Assembly: GCA_022575985.1 (NCBI GenBank)
Contig: JAKSXM010000156.1
Location: 682,001-746,000, forward strand
Length of the DNA: 64,000 bases
Reading direction: 5' to 3'
Source: Anagrus nilaparvatae
Taxonomy: Eukaryota; Arthropoda; Insecta; Hymenoptera; Mymaridae
Shown here one piece after another: positions 45,365 to 55,764 of the stretch. The notes under the pieces were generated by a model. The model had not been told where the DNA came from. It did not search any database and was given only the letters and a program-made list of their open reading frames with translations. The position numbers were made by a program, and so were the translations under genes. How positions within the stretch are numbered: position 1 is the stretch's first letter; each line of letters opens with the position of its first letter.

Positions 45365-45602
45365 CACACCAAATCTAAAAGAATTTTTTGTTACCCAGAG
45401 AAGAATGAATGTTTATTTAATTCTTTAGAGAGGAATCATTTTTTCATTCAAAAATTATTTTTTTTTTAAATATTGTTTAAAAAGAATTAAATTGAATATA
45501 ATTTGTTTTAAAAAAATTAACTTCAAAATAATTTCTCTCTAAAGAATTAAATAAACATTCATTCTTCTCTGAGTAACAAAAACTTCTCTTAGGTTTGGTG
45601 TG
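45365..45602. mobile_element. CACACCAAACC MITE, copy 2
   Basis: The ends CACACCAAATCTAAAAGAA and CTTCTCTTAGGTTTGGTGTG are flanked by TA (45363-45364 and 45603-45604). Long inner arms are shared with the nested copy at 23162-23409 (TTTATTTAATTCTTTAGAGA and its mirror). The central part is more diverged. It is inserted in the LINE 3' UTR. Confidence 0.88.
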
Positions 45603-45695
45603 TATACACATAAAAAGCAATAAAATATAATATTTTGTGCAAAACATAAAAATTCTATTTTTGTTAATTATTCTAGATACAAATAAAAAGTATTT

Positions 45696-47777
45696 GGGCA
45701 TATCCATTACTTTTCATACAAAAGTGTGCGCACCCATGACTCCGATCGGGCTCAAATTTTCAGGGGTGGTTTGAAGTAATAAAAAACTCAGTCAGCCAAA
45801 ATTTCAGCCATTTTGCAGGACGGGTTGCCGAGATACAAGCTCTAAAAGGTCCAAAAATAGCTGTTTTTAGCCAATTTTCAAAAATTTACTGGGGTTCAAG
45901 GATTAGTCAAAAAAACATCCGGCTGGTCTTATTTTTTTCCTTAAATATTCAACTTTTACCAAAAAAATTTTCAAAAAGTTTCATGGAGTTGATTTTTACT
46001 GGCATTGATTAACGTAAGATTTATTTTATCGAAAAATGCTGATTTTTGAACTTGAATTGTGACTCAGCATCATTAGCTAAAGACTTCCGGTTGATTTCAT
46101 TAAAAGCGTCTATCAAAGACCTTTCAAATAAGACCTTAAACGTTATAAAAGCTTACCAGGAACCGTAGATATAAGCAGTTGAAAGTTTGCTGTTTCCGAA
46201 AATATCGATTTTTTAACAACTTTAATCGTCTGCAAAATTTTTCTCTGAGCACTTTAAGGGCTGAAAATTTCAGAAAAGCTTCTTTTGATATTAAAAAAAA
46301 TTCCCTAAAAATTTGGGCGATGGTATTGGCTTCTGTTCGTAGATATAAGACTCTGAAAATGTGTAATAATTGGACCAATATTGGCCAATAAATGGTTAAG
46401 GGGTCAACCAAAAAATTTTTCTTCTTCAATATTTGAATAGCCAGGGAAAAATGAGCTGATTTTAAAAAAAAAATTTTTATTTTTGACCGAAAAATAAGCA
46501 AGTTATCATCATTTTAAGATTTTTTAAAAAATTTTCCAAAAATCCCATTTTTAGGGTCATTATACAGTATTCTAACTCGAAATAATGATAACTCGCTTAT
46601 TTTTCGGTCTAAAATAAAAATTTTTTTTTTTAAATTGTCGAATTTTTTCCTGCCTATTCGAATATTTACAAATAAGAAACTTCTTATACGCAAAAATTAT
46701 TTTTTTGGGCCAAAAACTACCCGAATACATTGACAAAATAAAGTAAGTTCTAAAGTAATTTGCCAAAAAAAAATAATTTTTGCGTATAAGAAGTTTCTTA
46801 TTTGTAAATATTCGAATAGGCAGGAAAAAATTCGACAATTTAAAAAAAAAAATTTTTATTTTAGACCGAAAAATAAGCGAGTTATCATTATTTCGAGTTA
46901 GAATACTGTATAATGACCCTAAAAATGGGATTTTTGGAAAATTTTTTAAAAAATCTTAAAATGATGATAACTTGCTTATTTTTCGGTCAAAAATAAAAAT
47001 TTTTTTTTTAAAATCAGCTCATTTTTCCCTGACTATTCGAATATTGAAGAAGAAAAATTTTTTGGTTGACCCCTTAACCATTTATTGGCCAATATTGGTC
47101 CAATTATTACACATTTTCAGAGTCTTATATCTACGAAGAGAAGCCAATACCATCGCCCAAATTTTTAGGGAATTTTTTTTAATATCAAAAGAAGCTTTCC
47201 TGAAATTTTCAGCCCTTAAAGTGCTCAGAGAAAAATTTTGCAGACGATTAAAGTTGTTAAAAAATCGATATTTTCGGAAACAGCAAACTTTCAATTGCTT
47301 ATATCTCCGGTCACTGATAAGCTTTTTTAACGTTGAAGGTCTCATTTGAAAGGTCTTTGATAGACGCTTTTAATGAAACCAACCGGAAGTCTTTAGCTAA
47401 TGATGCTGAGTCACAATTCAAGTTCAAAAATCAGCATTTTTTGATAAAATAAGTCTTACGTTAATCAATGCCAGTAAAAATCAACTCCATGAAACTTATT
47501 GAAAATTTTTTTGGTAAAAGTTGAATGTTCAAGGAAAAAAATGAGACCAGCCGGATGTTTTTTTGACTAATCCTTGAAGCCCAGTAAATTTTTGAAAATT
47601 GGCTAAAAACAGCTATTTTTGGACCTTTTAGAGCTTGTATCTCGGCAACCCGTCCTGCAAAATGACTGAAATTTTGGCTGACTGAGTTTTTTATTACTTC
47701 AAACCACCCCTGAAATTTTGAGCCCGATCGGAGTCATGGGTGCGCACACTTTTGTATGAAAAGTAATGGATATGCCC
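45696..47777. mobile_element. 2.1-kb near-perfect palindrome (giant fold-back)
   Basis: The left end GGGCATATCCATTACTTTTC is mirrored by GAAAAGTAATGGATATGCCC on the right. Arms of about 1.0 kb match with few differences and meet near 46737. The flanking tetramer ATTT is present on both sides (45692-45695 and 47778-47781). Each arm carries the same long open frame (minus 46136-46501, plus 46972-47349), which is a consequence of arm identity and not of two genes. It is inserted in the minus-strand LINE. GGG termini plus a 4-bp duplication resemble the palindrome at 62025-63480. Confidence 0.92.
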
Positions 47778-47789
47778 ATTTATATAAAG

Positions 47790-48443
47790 CAGTTGAAGTA
47801 TCTAAATTGCATAACAGTTTAATATTTTATTTTATAAACATGAACTAATTTAATTATTTTTAAAATTAGATATAATTGAAATATAATTTGAAAACTAAAA
47901 ATCTTGTTCATTCAATAAGAAGTCTCAAAGCTTTATTTTTAATACCTTGGTAGAGTTGTAGCTAAGGTTCTTAGCATCAAGAGGTAAACAGTTAAATAGT
48001 TTCAATGATGTTATAAATGGACACATTTTTTGTAATGTTTTTATGTATGGGTGGTAACTTTAAACGTCCTGTTCTGTGACTGTATGTGGAGTTTGTATGT
48101 AAAAACTGTAGATCTGTGTAGTAATAAGCCAATGAATTAAGTTTGTGCAACTGTCTCAAATTAAGAAAACGAATATTATCAGTATTAATAACTTTAATAA
48201 TCTTGTTTTGAAATGATTAATATTCTTATGTCATTATTATAAGCGCAGCCCCAAATAGAAATTGCATAAGTCACTACTCCAAGGAATAGTGAATAACAAA
48301 TAATCTTAAGAATGTGCTTATTAATATGTTTTAATTTAAAAAATATAAATAAAAGGTATTTAACCTTTTTAACAATGTAGTGGATCTGAATATCCCATCA
48401 CATATTATGCTGATCAAAATAAATTCCCAAGTACTTACAAGAC
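47790..48443 (-). pseudogene. LINE C-terminal coding region
   Basis: Read right to left and across frame slips, the text includes VKKVKYLLYIF, VINTDNIRFLNLRQLHKLNS, LAYYYTDLQFLHTNSTYSHR and TGRLKLPPIHKNITKN. This parallels the post-reverse-transcriptase region of the LINE at 20105-20494 (KIIKIIFN ... NLLPNN). Several stops. It is cut at 48443 by the hAT-like insertion and continues at 50000. Confidence 0.7.
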
Positions 48444-48469
48444 TAGTGCTTCACGCGAGACGAGAGAGA

Positions 48470-48600
48470 CGAGATTTGCCCTGATCTCGTCTCGGTCTCG
48501 AAAAATCTCATTTTTTTTAAGTCTCGTCTCGTCTCGTCTCGTCTCGATCTCGGTCTCGTCTCGTCTCGTCTCGAAAGTCTCGAAAGTCTCGAAATCTCGC
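48470..48600. repeat. TCTCG/GTCTCG sub-terminal array, left
   Basis: About twenty TCTCG pentamers, mostly spaced as CGTCTCGTCTCG or CGGTCTCG, with three AAGTCTCG-type units at the inner edge. Together with the mirrored right array (49845-49985) it makes up most of the long inverted repeat. Confidence 0.95.
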
Positions 48601-48696
48601 CTCACAAAAATAAAAAATTTTTTTTTGTCTTATACTTGGTAATACTGATCTATTTTCTATCTTTCGGTGATTATTATTTTCACTTATAATGAAAAA

Positions 48697-49085
48697 ACTT
48701 ATAAGCGGTTTGTGTAAACACAACCTAAATAAAATGCATGGAACATGTTTACTTCCAGCTGAGGACTATAGGTATAATATAAATGTTACTCAACATTACA
48801 ATACAATTTTCTAATTTTCTAATTTGTAATTATCACCTTACCAGATGTTAAGATTCTAAACCCAAATTATTTTAATCCCCTAAATGCAAATTATTCTGGC
48901 TCCCTAAATCAAAATTATTCCAAGTCCCTAAACCTGAATTATTCCAAGTCTCTAAATCGATATTATTCTAAATTCTTAAACCTATATTATTTAAAGTCCC
49001 TAAGCCCAGATTTTTCAAAGTCCCTAAATTGAAATTATTCTACCTTATTTGACCCCTCTTCCCTTAAATAGGACAAATTTGACAA
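48697..49085 (+). mobile_element. ACATGGAACATG-family element, copy 6, inside the hAT-like element
   Basis: It starts ACTTATAAGCGGTTTGTGTA, CACAACCTAAAT, GCATGGAACATG and follows copy 5 word for word through TTATCACCTTACCAG. It then has the longest array: about nine units of about 20-25 bp with the core CCCTAAAxCxAAATTATTCxAAGT (48860-49045), then GACCCCTCTTCCC. The ACATGTTCCATG end is lost. Confidence 0.85.
48860..49050. repeat. Short tandem array, core TCCCTAAAC..AATTATTCCAAG
   Basis: Roughly nine imperfect units of 20-25 bp. Shorter versions of the same array lie at 44200-44280, 53095-53160 and 59005-59050, always in the same position within this family. Confidence 0.8.
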
Positions 49086-49999
49086 CTTAATCGAAATTAC
49101 AATCTTAAGTGAATGAAATCCATATAAAAACTATATGTGCATGACTTGAAAACTTTTAATTATTTACTTATTGATAAATAATAACAAAAATTTAAATGGA
49201 TTTAATAGTGCTCTCTGTTTAATGTACAATTTTTTTATATTAATCATGGATACACATATTCATTGATTTTGAATTTTATACTACCGGTAATAAAACAAGA
49301 GTTTTTTTTCCAGTTATTAAAGAATATCGTATCATAAATACCTTTATAAAACACCATTATTTAATATTTAAAATATATATGTATTTGTGTAGTTATTTAT
49401 TATGTTACACAAGTCACAAAACTTTTATTATTATTTCTTGTAAATTAAAAATAAAATCAATCTCAAAAAAAAGAATATTTTAAGGATTCAATCGAAAAAA
49501 ATATTGGATACCTTTATTTAAATTTTTTTATATTCCTGTTTGTCCTCAATCTCTAGTCTTTTTTTGTAGGAAGCTACAGGGTTGTAAATATATGATGATT
49601 ATAATAATAATATTAATTTAAATTTTATTTTACGAATTTATGGTTTTTATTTAATTCAATACCTATAAATTTAAATTAATATTCTTTAAAAAAAAAACTT
49701 ATTATAATTATGGTTTCTACAATACATGTTTTTATTTCTATATAACAACTTAAATTAAAGATTCCAAAAATTTTAATTTTTAAAGAAGTTGCTGATTGGA
49801 AAAATAAGTTTTTATTTAAATTATTTATTCTATGAAAAATTTTCGAGACTTCGAGATTTCTCGTCGAGACTTTTTTAAGTCTCGGTCTCGTCTCGTAATT
49901 TTTATTGGCAGATCTCGTCTCGATCTCGTCTCGCTTTTCGAGACGAGACCGAGACGAGACCAAAAAAATCTCGGTCTCGCGTGAAGCACTATACAAGAC

Positions 50000-50430
50000 G
50001 AGACTCTGTTAGATTATGGTTAGCAATTTCGATAGAAAAGTTATTATCAGGTAAACTATTGCTGTTAATACCAAAAGCGATAAACGTGGATTTATTAAGG
50101 TTAAGAGTCAATTTATTTTCAACAAACCAAAGATTAATTATATATTAAGTGATTGAGTCATAGAGTTTTTAGCTAATGGCCAGTTATTTTTTATAGCGAA
50201 TACTGCAGTATCATCAGCATATGAAAAAATGTGAGGAGCAAGACGAAGCAAATCATTAATATAAATGAGAAACAAGTAGGGTCCTAATATGGATCCCTGA
50301 GACAATCCTATATTAATAATTTTATACTCATTTCTTAAAACTCCAAGCCTGACCGTATGCTATCGATTCAGCAAGTAATTTTCAAATAATTTTAGAGGAA
50401 TACCCCTGACCCTTTGTCATTTGTTTTTAT
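50000..50430 (-). pseudogene. LINE reverse transcriptase fragment
   Basis: The minus strand shows [38 protein letters not shown], with the catalytic YADD box, and upstream FENYLLNRQHTVRLGV. This is the palm region of a jockey-type reverse transcriptase. Stops and frame slips disable it. Its downstream continuation lies at 48443 on the other side of the hAT-like insertion. Confidence 0.88.
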
Positions 50431-50439
50431 AAAACAATT

Positions 50440-51052
50440 TTTTTCTTTAAGTTGTTATAATGGCACTTAGTAAAACAGTTGTAATATCAGTAAATGGTAA
50501 TAAAATATTAGATGGTAAATTATTGGTTGTGAGTTTGACTATCAAATAGATTTTTTCATTTCCTTTGATTCCTCTGTGAGCTAATACAGATAATTTTTAC
50601 ATTTTTCTGTTGATAATTTTGTATTTTCTGAAGTTTGATATGTATTTTTTTTATATATTGATTAATTGATTTAGTGCCAAAAGAATTTATCTAGCTGCTA
50701 CAGCAACTTAGAGAATCAATGTAAACATTGAATTTAACTTGGGGCTTTTCTAATAAAATATCTAATACCATTGATACTGCGAAGTACTCAGCAGTAAATA
50801 TAGATGCAATTTTAGATAGGCTTACACAGAAGTTGCGGACAGTAACAAGCACTACCAAATTTCGATTAGAATTCGTGCTCCCATCCGTGTATATTTCGAA
50901 CGCGGTTTCTTCTTTTAAATGATTATTGATATCACAGTTTAAATTAAAATTTTGAGGTTCGTTAAGCTTTTTGCCAATGGAAATATCAATTATACTTTCA
51001 ATATTTGTTGCCGTATTGGTTTCGTACAGTGATTTATTCTTATACTTGTGAA
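50440..51052 (-). pseudogene. LINE RNase H domain fragment from a second LINE
   Basis: The minus-strand text FEIYTDGSTNSNRNL (catalytic Asp in YTDGS), ASIFTAEYFAVSMVLDIL (Glu), FNVYIDSLSCC (Asp in IDS) and later LAHRGIKGNEK is an RNase H of the kind carried at the C terminus of R1/I/LOA-like and some jockey LINEs. It lies upstream of the reverse transcriptase at 50000-50430 in the same orientation. The normal order is RT then RNase H, so the two belong to different LINEs or to a rearranged one. It is broken at 51052 by the Tigger relic. Confidence 0.8.
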
Positions 51053-51782
51053 CAGGAGTCCCTCGTTATCCGCGGGGGTTACGTTCCTGAAAAGTACCGC
51101 GGATAATAAGAACTTACTCTTATTGGCAACTAGGGGTTACATTCGTAGAAATTCATATGATATAAAAATTAATTTTTTTTTCTTACAAAAATGATTTTTT
51201 GACTAAAAGTAATTAAAATTTATTACAAAAAAAAATTCAAAATTTCAATGAAAGTAAGTTTAGGATCAATTTTTCTGTTCAAAAAAATCTGTCATCCACG
51301 ATTGTTTTGCTAGTCTCAAAACATTCTTATATAACTCTTCATAAACGATGGTTTGAAAACTCTCTTGATATTCTCTTCTTCTCGATTTTTCTTTAGGTGG
51401 CACAACATTCGGCCAGACTCTTCTCCAGCCAAAATTTAAAGTAGATTCTTTAATTTCAGCCCAAGACTCTTGTGCCATTGTGCTGGCATCCATAATGGAA
51501 AAATCTTTCCAAAACTGTTTCACTACGTTGATAGAATTAAATTCTTCACAATTCTGATGGTGATTGACAGTCTGTACTATTTTTTCAATGACTCTTCTTA
51601 ATCTTAAATAATATAATTTGAACTTTGTCACATTTAAACAAAATACCTACTTCTTGCTGCGAGAATATTTATTTCTTGACGTTTTTTTCAGTGCACAAAA
51701 AAACCGCGGACAAAAAGAATTCTCCCGCGGAAAACAAGGGGTTGAATATTTCGGTCCTAACGCGGATAACGAGGGACTCCCG
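51053..51782. mobile_element. Pogo/Tigger DNA transposon relic
   Basis: The ends CAGGAGTCCCTCGTTATCCG and CGGATAACGAGGGACTCCCG are inverted repeats of the Tigger type. Inner repeats of CCGCGG (51108, 51722) are also characteristic. TA follows the right end, and the left flank reads AA where TA is expected. At 730 bp it is an internally deleted copy that keeps a piece of the transposase. Confidence 0.92.
51266..51631 (-). pseudogene. Tigger transposase C-terminal fragment
   Basis: A 121-codon open frame with FNSINVVKQFWKDFSIMDAS, TMAQESWAEIKESTL, NFGWRRVWPNVVPPKEK. Tigger/pogo and jerky-type proteins end their DDE domain with a comparable W...I.DA.....SW..I...TL..GW.K.WP pattern. The HTH DNA-binding half and the DDD catalytic residues are missing. 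The frame stays open to the element edge, so decay is moderate. Read on the minus strand relative to the element ends. Confidence 0.82.
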
Positions 51783-51831
51783 TACTATATTGTTTTTAAC
51801 GCATGATTTCTCTAATAGATGATAGGAGTAA

Positions 51832-52139
51832 GGCTGCTTTCACACGCAAGTGAATTTGTAAAGTGAATTTGTAAAATGAATTTGTAATGGCGCGTAAATT
51901 CAAAATTTAAATAAGCCTGAAAATCTAAAATTAGCGAAATTAATTAAATTTTTAAATAATTATTGTTTGTTAAATATTATTATTTAATTTTTTATTCATT
52001 TTTACAATAATTTCTTTAAAAATTTAATTAACTTCGCGAATTTTAGATTTTCAGGTTTATTTGAAATTTGAAATTTCGCGCCGTTACAAATTCATTTTAC
52101 AAATTCACTTTACAAATTCACTTGCGTGTGAAAGCAGCC
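51832..52139. mobile_element. Harbinger-like MITE with TAA target duplication
   Basis: The ends GGCTGCTTTCACACGCAAGT and ACTTGCGTGTGAAAGCAGCC are perfect inverted repeats. TAA flanks both sides (51829-51831 and 52140-52142), the 3-bp target preferred by PIF/Harbinger. The arms continue with direct repeats of GTGAATTTGTAAA and then mirror each other to the centre near 51985. 308 bp, no frame. Confidence 0.92.
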
Positions 52140-52142
52140 TAA

Positions 52143-53010
52143 GTTTTCTTTAAGTAACTTATTATGCATCTGTAAAATATAAAACGTATAACTTAAATCT
52201 ACAAGTTGATATCAAATATAAATCTGTCAAATACGATTAATTTAATTCATAGTAAAAGAGTATAATTTATATTTACATTTTTATTTAATAATCGTATATA
52301 TTTTACGTTACATTTATTAATTGTTTACTAACCATATCTGTGAAAATTAAAAAAAAAGGGATTTATTTGTATTTATGTGGATGATTTGAAAAGATAAAAG
52401 TACAATATTCATTACAGGTGTGCAGAAATATCAAGATTTTAATTTTTTTTATTTATTTTTAAAATTTATTTTATAATATACTTAATATTTACATAAAATA
52501 TCTGATAAAAAACTAAATAAATCTAGAAATAATTTATTTATACATGATAATTTTTTTATAATTTTATCATTTTATTTTAATTATTTCTAGAAGCACTATA
52601 ATTAATCAGAACAACTCGAAAATCTTACCCGTGGTGTTTTCGAGATTGCTGGTTTTAAAATTGACAAGAAAATTGATAAAATTATTTTTAAAAATTCAAA
52701 ATGTCAGATTTTGTTCTTTTAGTTGGGACAAAATTCTATTATTTTATGTACGAAATTATACGACTTACAAAATAAAAACAGTCTTAGAATCGTGATGCCA
52801 GGGAAATTCCTGATTCAAAATTTACCTGCGTACCTTTTAAGCTTTTCGGGTATAACAAAAAAAAAACGAATTTTCGGTAACCGCACACCCCTATTTAAAA
52901 GATAATCCAATAATAAGGAATTTTCCCTTTTTCAAAAGAACTAATTTTAACCAATAATTTGAAATCTTTTTCGAATGGATTTGTAATGAGTTTATACATG
53001 TACAGTGTAC
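52143..53010. other. Non-coding stretch with one hAT terminus
   Basis: No gene. GGTAACCGCACACCCCTA at 52876-52893 is an inverted copy of the hAT-type terminus at 26941 (TAGGGGTGCATGGTTACC). Its partner end was not found, so only a relic is present. The short plus-strand frame that overlaps it is not believed. Confidence 0.5.
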
Positions 53011-53225
53011 ACAAACAACTTGCATGGAACATGTTTCGTTTTACTGAATACTTATCTAGTATTAAAAACATTCTAGCTTCCTAAAGTACCTTATAAAATC
53101 AAATAAGTTACAAACCCAGATAATTCTAAGTCTCTAAATCGAAAATATTCCAAGTCCCATTTGACCCTCCCCTTCGATTTTCAGGCTTTCTGGGATACCC
53201 CTCCCTATAAACATGTTCCATGTTT
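53011..53225 (+). mobile_element. ACATGGAACATG-family element, copy 7
   Basis: It begins ACACAAACAACTTGCATGG, AACATGTTTCG, then ACAAACCCAGATAATTCT, AAGTCTCTAAATCGAAAATA, CCATTTGACCCTCCCC. It ends ACCCCTCCCTATAAACATGT, TCCATG. This copy is short but keeps both ACATGGAACATG ends. Confidence 0.8.
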
Positions 53226-53805
53226 AGTATAGTTGTAGAGACCGAAACCAGCGTAACAATATACTTTAAAATTAATCTAGAAAATTAATTCAATTATAAA
53301 AAAATTTTAATTCATAATGTTTATTTATATACTTGCTCTTTATTATTAAATTTCAAATTAAAATACCTAACTAATTTAATTTTTTTTCAATTAAAAAAAA
53401 GTGTGAATGACGCATTTTCATCATTATTGCAAAAAATAAAAAAAAATTTTAAACATAATTTAATAATAAAATAAATGAAATAATTAATTTTAATTAATTA
53501 ATTATTTATATATATATTTATTTCAGTTCGTGGATTGTTTAATAATAGTGTGTATAAATATACAATGAAGGTCTTTTTACAATTATAAAATAATGAGTAA
53601 TAGCAATATTTTTCTTTTATTTTATACGTTAATTATTTTTTAAACATATTTTTTACTATTTATTCGAAGAAGTATTAAATGGGTTAGTATTAAATGGGTG
53701 TAAAATATTTAGCATCCCTAGTAAACAAACATAATTTAAATGAATCAGAATTCTTCCAATGAAAGTTTTGGAAATCCTAGTTCAAGTTTTGGATTCCTCA
53801 GAGAA
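53226..53805. other. Non-coding AT-rich stretch
   Basis: No gene or repeat recognised. Confidence 0.5.
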
Positions 53806-53853
53806 TTTAACTAAAGCCCCCCCCCTTTCGGGAAAAGGGGGGCTTTAGTTAAA
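53806..53853. repeat. GC-rich perfect hairpin
   Basis: TTTAACTAAAGCCCCCCCC and GGGGGGCTTTAGTTAAA form a stem of about 20 bp around CTTTCGGGAAAA. The C tract is three bases longer than the G tract. It sits alone in AT-rich DNA and could be the centre of a decayed fold-back element or a hairpin left by transposon excision. Confidence 0.85.
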
Positions 53854-55764
53854 TATTTTTGAAATGCTATACGAAAGAAAATAAAATTTCATAAATGAGG
53901 GGTTCCACTCTAACTGGGCTCAAGTTGGACTGAAGGCCCAAACTACTTTTTTCCAAAAACTAAAAATAAGTATTCTCTGCCAATTTTAGATTTCCAGGTC
54001 CTTAATTTTTGGCCACTAATTTTTTATTTTTGACAATACTTTTGTAAATTAAAATTACTCTCATTTAATTCTTGGCTAAATGTTTATTTTGCAATTAAAA
54101 ATATTTCCCTCGTAGGTGCTTATTGGCAATCTCGATTCCGAGGTTCATGATCAATCTTTAATCCCCAAAAAATACATTGGATAAGCTAATTTGAAAGTAA
54201 AATTACCATTTTTTCAAATTTTTGAATTTTTCAAATGAACAATAAAAATCTTACCAAAAATTCAGATACCTCGGGAAATTGCACATAGGTATATATAACT
54301 TTTAGTAAGCTCATTGTAAAAATTTGAGGATAAAAGTGACAAATAAAATAAATAACTGCGAAATTTTAAAGATAAAAGTCATAAATTTTTACATTTTTAA
54401 TAAAAATTTATTTTTTAACTTTTTATTTTAATTTTTTGTATTCTCATTCGCAATGCTACTTAAACGTGTAAAATCTTGTTAATTTAATTAAGTTAAAAAA
54501 TTTCTTCTTAACGTTGTCTGCTTAAGAGATTGCTAGTATGCATTTTTTGAACGATTTTAATAGAGATTGTAAACAAACATATTTAATACCTTTTTAATTA
54601 ACTGTATTTAGCGAATGCAACTAAAAAAATTACAACGAAGTTTTTATAATTTTTATCAAATTTTTATATTATAGATTTGGAAAAAGATCTTAAAAATATT
54701 AAAATTCTTTAGGAATAAATTGTTTATTATAAATTAATGTTTAATAATACATTATTCTAATAGCTAGGTATTATTTGAAATTTGTAAGATAAAAAAATGT
54801 CATTGAATTTTCATGCTTTATTAACTTTTCCAGTCCAATACTTTTTTGTTTTATAAAACAATAAATTCACATGTGATAAAATATTTTATAATTAATTTTT
54901 TATAAAATTTATATTTTAATTTTCTTCAGTTCAATTATATAGTAAATAATCGTATTTCTAGATGAACTCAATGAATTTTGGGATTATTTGCTTCGCTTTA
55001 TCAGTTTTTAACGACAGATAGTATTTAATTAAGTATAAAATTTCGTGACTCTTTTTTAAAACGACGGTTTTTAAAACGACTATTTGAAATTTTTGAAAAT
55101 AAGTAGTAATTTTTCTCCTATATATTTTAAATTTATTGGGAAATTTTACATGGGCATGGAACTTTCAGAGTATGCTTGCAAGCCAAAGTCTATAAAAAAA
55201 TTAAAAATTTTAATATAAAGAATTAGTCCTAATTTAAAAAAAAATCTGGTCTTTAAATATTTAATTTTATTTTATGAGCCTCTTTTTGAATTTTCTACCA
55301 GTTCAAATTAACTTTTGTTAACATTTCAATCCCAATTGATATAAAATTTCTCAATGATTCTATTTATTCTAAAAAATATATTGTAAAAAAAAAAAGTGTC
55401 AAATTTTTAATTTTAAATTAGTAATTTTAACAAAAAATAGATAAATTACGTTTATAGTTAATGATGCATTAAATAAACAGACAAAAAATGATATAAAAAG
55501 CTGTGCATGACATACTAATGACTAATACTTAGGTACATATACTAAAATAATAACAGATCTAAAAGATTTTGATATTTCAAGAATATCTATCATTCAAACA
55601 AAAATGTTTTATTTAAGTAAAATAATTATTAACTGTCTGACAGTTTCATTTTACAAAACAAATTAAAGCTGAGAAATTATTCCTTTATTAAAAGTATTTT
55701 ACGTCAAATTTCATGCTTTAAGCTTTTGATATTAAATAACATGTAGTTAAAAATAATATATTAC
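53854..55764. other. Non-coding stretch with one-arm fold-back relics
   Basis: 53890-53985 (GGGGTTCCACTCTAACTGGG, CTCAAGTTGGACTGAAGG, AAAAATAAG) parallels the ends of the decayed palindrome at 35061-36462. 54265-54310 (CCTCGGGAAATTGCACATAG) resembles phrases of the 62-kb palindrome. No gene. Confidence 0.5.

Larger units (their letters stand above)
48444..49991. mobile_element. hAT-like element with TCTCG sub-terminal arrays
   Basis: The termini TAGTGCTTCACGCGAGAC and GTCTCGCGTGAAGCACTA are perfect inverted repeats. TACAAGAC is duplicated on both sides (48436-48443 and 49992-49999), the 8-bp signature of hAT elements. Both ends carry dense TCTCG / GTCTCG / CGAGAC arrays (48460-48600 and 49845-49985), in the position where hAT transposases bind sub-terminal motifs. 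The interior is AT-rich and holds a copy of the ACATGGAACATG family. No transposase frame, so non-autonomous. Confidence 0.93.
45207..50430 (-). mobile_element. Minus-strand jockey-like LINE, split by three elements
   Basis: Pieces: the 3' tail with ATTTATTTATT and a 3' UTR with GAAACCCCTGAGACAAATCA, GTCTGTGCGGGGACTGG (45207-45362), the C-terminal coding region (about 47790-48443) and reverse transcriptase (50000-50430). The gaps are a CACACCAAACC MITE, a 2.1-kb palindrome and a hAT-like element. The 8-bp duplication around the last shows that the coding sequence was continuous before insertion. A separate LINE piece with RNase H abuts its upstream edge. Confidence 0.82.

Noticed and set aside
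46136..47349. Two 120-codon open frames with nearly the same protein on opposite strands
   Set aside because: They are mirror images in the arms of a palindrome; symmetry alone explains the similarity, and no protein family is recognisable.
48460..49985. Arg/Asp/Glu-rich frames over the TCTCG arrays
   Set aside because: These are translations of a pentamer repeat (RDxRDE-type text).
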